Shown piece after piece: positions 16,408-18,431 of a stretch of 18,431 bases of DNA. Within the stretch, counting starts at the first letter, position 1, and each line of letters starts with the position of its first letter. Made by a program: the position numbers and the translations under genes. The stretch is from the NCBI GenBank assembly GCA_902476295.1, contig CABSDC010000046.1, forward strand, positions 1 through 18,431, given 5' to 3'. Origin of the DNA: SFTJ01 sp905210415. Lineage in GTDB: Bacteria; Bacteroidota; Bacteroidia; Bacteroidales; Muribaculaceae. The notes beneath the pieces were generated by a model. The model was not told the DNA's origin, did not search any database, and was given only the letters and a program-made list of their open reading frames with translations.

Positions 16408-17154
16408 TTATGCAATGTGGTTGATTGCATTGAGTATTGCGCTCACCTTTTTGGCGCTTGTGCCACGGCGAGTGTTTTCATCGGCGTCTTTTGCCCCCAT
16501 ATACACATCGTTGCGTGTGAATTGCATTAGGCTTGCAATGTCGGTGCTTGCCGATGCGTGGATTTCCTTTGCTCCGGTGTATGTGAGGATTTCAGCAGCA
16601 TTGTCGGCGTTGACGCCGCAGCCAGGCATAATGATGATTCTGTCGTTGGCTTGATTTACAAGTTGCTTAATCATTTCCTTGCCTTCAAGAGCCGTTGCTG
16701 CTTGTCCGGAAGTGAGCAAGCGATGACAGCCAAGCGCAATGATTTGTTCAAGGGCCTTCAGTGGTTGTCGGCAGCGGTCGAAAGCGCGATGAAAGGTGAT
16801 GCTCATGCCTTGTGCGGCGTCAACCAGTTGTTGACAAGCCTCCACGTCGATGTCGCCGTCTTTGGTGAGGCAGCCAATCACAACACCGTCGATGCCTAAT
16901 TGCTTCAGCATCTTGATGTCGGTGGCCATAGTGCGCACTTCAGCAGGAGTGTAAAGGAAATCACCGCCGCGAGGACGAATGAGAGCATGCACTGTCATGC
17001 CTAATTCTGCGGCTTCGGCAGCCAAACCAGCTGAAGGGGTAATGCCACCTTCGCTAAGCGCACTGCACAATTCTATGCGTTGTGCTCCGCCATTGCGTGC
17101 AGCCATAGCGCTTTCGATGTCGCCTGCACATACTTCGAGTGTATATTTTGCCAT
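16408..17154 (-). CDS. cutC: CutC family protein (copper homeostasis-associated)
   Basis: A 248-residue cytoplasmic TIM-barrel protein of the CutC family. Family motifs seen are ELCSALSEGGITPSAG, ALIRPRGGDFLY, ITFHRAFDRC, RLLTSG, IIMPGCGVN and KEIHAS. CutC was linked to copper tolerance, but the biochemical role is unsettled and the copper link in Escherichia coli has been questioned. Length is normal and no motif is damaged. It starts 9 nt after the stop of the upstream DUF3108 gene on the same strand, so the two form an operon read toward the bidirectional terminator. Confidence 0.95.
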   Translation of the reverse strand: MAKYTLEVCAGDIESAMAARNGGAQRIELCSALSEGGITPSAGLAAEAAELGMTVHALIRPRGGDFLYTPAEVRTMATDIKMLKQLGIDGVVIGCLTKDGDIDVEACQQLVDAAQGMSITFHRAFDRCRQPLKALEQIIALGCHRLLTSGQAATALEGKEMIKQLVNQANDRIIIMPGCGVNADNAAEILTYTGAKEIHASASTDIASLMQFTRNDVYMGAKDADENTRRGTSAKKVSAILNAINHIA

Positions 17155-17163
17155 AATAGAATG

Positions 17164-17940
17164 TTATTTTCCTTTGTTGTAGTAGACTCTCACTTCTCCC
17201 ACCGAAACGCTGCCTTTAAGCATCAGTGGGATGTGGGCATCGTCGGTTGAAATCCAGCAATGAATGTCGTCAGATGATTTTGTCTGTCCGTCTTGGGTGA
17301 ATGTGAAAGTGATATGGTAACTATCGTGTACGCTCTTGTCGCGAAGTTTTACCGATTCCTGAGCGATATATTTCACTGTGAGTTTCTCCTTCTTTCTGCC
17401 AGAAAACACAGTAGTGTGGATTTTGCCCACATTGCGAAATTGATCGTAGTCGATAGCGCGCAAATAGTAAAACACGCTGAGCATATCATAAGCTTGACCT
17501 TGAGTCTTGAGCGAGATGTGCTGAGTGTCTTTGTTTTTGCGGTTGACGGTGCAATTGGCTATTGACGAGTCGCCCACATAGGTATATTTCACCACATCCT
17601 TGCCATAGTGCTTGCCCTCATGCGATGTTTTCACATAGAGTTGAGGCTTCAGCCCGTCCTTTTTGATTTTGCAGGTGAGAGTGTCGCGCACGCGATATAG
17701 TTTGTCGGCCCACGACACGGTGCGGGCTTGCAGCGAAGTGTAGTAGTATTCGCCGTTGTTGCTGATGCTCAGTGTGGCAGAAGCCGCATGTTTCCATATC
17801 AGCCCCCAGTGATAAACGATATCGAAATTAAAGCTCTCGTCGGCAAACTTGTGCGAAGTGTTTACCGTAGCTGAAGCCGAAGCGCAGCCAAGGCAAATGG
17901 TGAGAGCTACAAATAATGCTATTCTATTAGAAATCTTCAT
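17164..17940 (-). CDS. DUF3108 domain exported protein
   Basis: A 258-residue exported protein. The N-terminus is a signal peptide (MKISNRIALFVALTICLGCA); the LGC could be a weak lipobox, but the -3 residue is Cys, so signal peptidase I cleavage near ASA is more likely. The body matches the DUF3108 pattern: an opening FNFDIVYHWGLIWKHAASAT, a middle YDMLSVFYYLRA and a closing IHCWISTDDAHIPLMLKGSV. The fold is a periplasmic beta-barrel-like domain of unknown function. It is first in an operon with cutC (9-nt gap). Its upstream region runs directly into the repeat element at 17970-18162. Confidence 0.85.
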   Translation of the reverse strand: MKISNRIALFVALTICLGCASASATVNTSHKFADESFNFDIVYHWGLIWKHAASATLSISNNGEYYYTSLQARTVSWADKLYRVRDTLTCKIKKDGLKPQLYVKTSHEGKHYGKDVVKYTYVGDSSIANCTVNRKNKDTQHISLKTQGQAYDMLSVFYYLRAIDYDQFRNVGKIHTTVFSGRKKEKLTVKYIAQESVKLRDKSVHDSYHITFTFTQDGQTKSSDDIHCWISTDDAHIPLMLKGSVSVGEVRVYYNKGK

Positions 17941-17948
17941 ATCTTAGT

Positions 17949-17980
17949 CAAAAATTTTATGTGCAATACTTAATCCCAAA
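17949..17980 (-). promoter_or_regulatory. Possible promoter of the DUF3108-cutC operon using the repeat end as -33
   Basis: On the minus strand, TTTG (17980-17977), which is part of the repeat's terminal sequence, is followed by 20 nt and AATTTTTG (17956-17949), one base off TAnnTTTG. The transcript would have a very short leader before the ATG at 17940. Confidence 0.35.
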
Positions 17981-18162
17981 TCGGTCATTAGACCGTAAAT
18001 GTAGTGATTTTTCTACTGCTTGGAGTCTTTCGGCTTTTATAAGGTATCTTTTGCTTGTTTTCAACTCGCAATAGCTTGCTATTACTCATTAAAAAGCAAT
18101 CAAAATCTGCACTTCTAAAACTCCGAAATCTTACCAAGCCCTAATTACCGAATTGGGTTTAA
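17970..18162. repeat. MITE-like element, right copy, with 22-bp terminal inverted repeats
   Basis: A 193-bp non-coding element. The left end (17970-17991, core CCCAAATCGGTCATTAG) and the reverse complement of the right end (18141-18162, core CCCAATTCGGTAATTAG) agree at 19 of 22 positions. Both ends begin with TTAA, which could be part of the repeat or a target duplication. Internal hairpins are visible: CGGTC-ATTA-GACCG (17982-17995) and AATAGC-TT-GCTATT (about 18070-18083). Its right 75 bp recur inverted at 13430-13503. I see no ORF or transposase. It occupies most of the gene-free stretch 17941-18321; the rest (18163-18247) shows only a weak hairpin. Confidence 0.75.
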
Positions 18163-18240
18163 TATTCACTCTGTCACTTTTGACTCAAAATTGCCCTCGG
18201 GGTTTAATTCTTTCTTCATAATTACCCCTCTGTAATGGGA

Positions 18241-18278
18241 GAAGAAAGGGCTGCAGCGGTGTGAACTGCAGCCCTTAT
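18241..18278 (-). terminator. Terminator of the gene at the right edge
   Basis: AAGGGCTGCAG (18248-18258) and CTGCAGCCCTT (18268-18278) form a perfect 11-bp stem with a 9-nt loop. On the minus strand it is followed by TCTTCTCCC, a weak pyrimidine tract. It lies 43 nt after the stop codon at 18322. Confidence 0.7.
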
Positions 18279-18321
18279 TGGATATGGGGTGTTGCCCCGA
18301 AAGATTATTTGCAGGGAGAAA

Positions 18322-18431
18322 TTATTTCTCTGGCTCTACCACTTTGAGGTTTTCTGCGGCTTTAGTGTCGCTGATGATTGCTTTGTAGTATTCTTGTGGG
18401 TAGCCAGGAAAGGCTGGAGATACAGGATAGC
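18322..18431 (-). CDS. C-terminal end of an unidentified protein (partial)
   Basis: The minus strand is open from the window edge to TAA at 18324-18322, giving 35 residues plus a partial codon: YPVSPAFPGYPQEYYKAI, then SDTKAAENLKVVEPEK. I do not recognise the family. The downstream hairpin at 18248-18278 and the protein-like composition support a real gene that starts outside the window. Confidence 0.65.
   Translation of the reverse strand, partial: YPVSPAFPGYPQEYYKAIISDTKAAENLKVVEPEK

Overview
The window looks like a chromosomal segment from a Bacteroidales bacterium (phylum Bacteroidota, possibly Prevotellaceae or Muribaculaceae; I cannot place it more finely). Several start regions carry the Bacteroidota-type -7 box TAnnTTTG, some with a TTG/TTTG -33 box about 20 nt upstream. 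Shine-Dalgarno sequences are mostly absent. The protein types also fit: a BspA-like leucine-rich repeat protein with a C-terminal sorting-like domain, a long Bacteroidota-style YidC, and a DUF3108 protein.

Positions 1-13430 are mostly housekeeping genes, all on the plus strand: a BamE/SmpA-like lipoprotein; a PhnP-type metallo-beta-lactamase-fold hydrolase; the LRR surface protein, followed by a terminator; lepA and hflX (9 nt apart, probably one operon); a large secreted transglutaminase-like/thioredoxin-like protein, with a terminator; then pyrG and yidC, with a terminator.

Positions 13430-18162 are more accessory and are bracketed by two inverted copies of a short non-coding repeat. The right copy (17970-18162) has 22-bp terminal inverted repeats and looks like a MITE. 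The left copy (13430 to at least 13503) directly abuts the yidC terminator T-run. A third match, to the repeat end only, lies at 14247-14268. The bracketed genes are an 87-aa half-domain ADP-ribosyltransferase-like protein with a Q-x-E motif, a convergent overlapping 69-aa acidic protein, a zinc-ribbon/TM2 membrane protein, a membrane-anchored GH25 lysozyme with a small exported protein behind it, and a minus-strand DUF3108-cutC operon. A bidirectional terminator separates the exported-protein gene from cutC.

The right edge holds the last 35 residues of a minus-strand gene and its probable terminator. I saw no tRNA, rRNA, CRISPR array, transposase or integrase. The strongest candidates for something undescribed are the TIR repeat family and the ART-like/acidic gene pair lying between two same-orientation ends of that family. 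The double-core transglutaminase-thioredoxin protein is a further point of interest.
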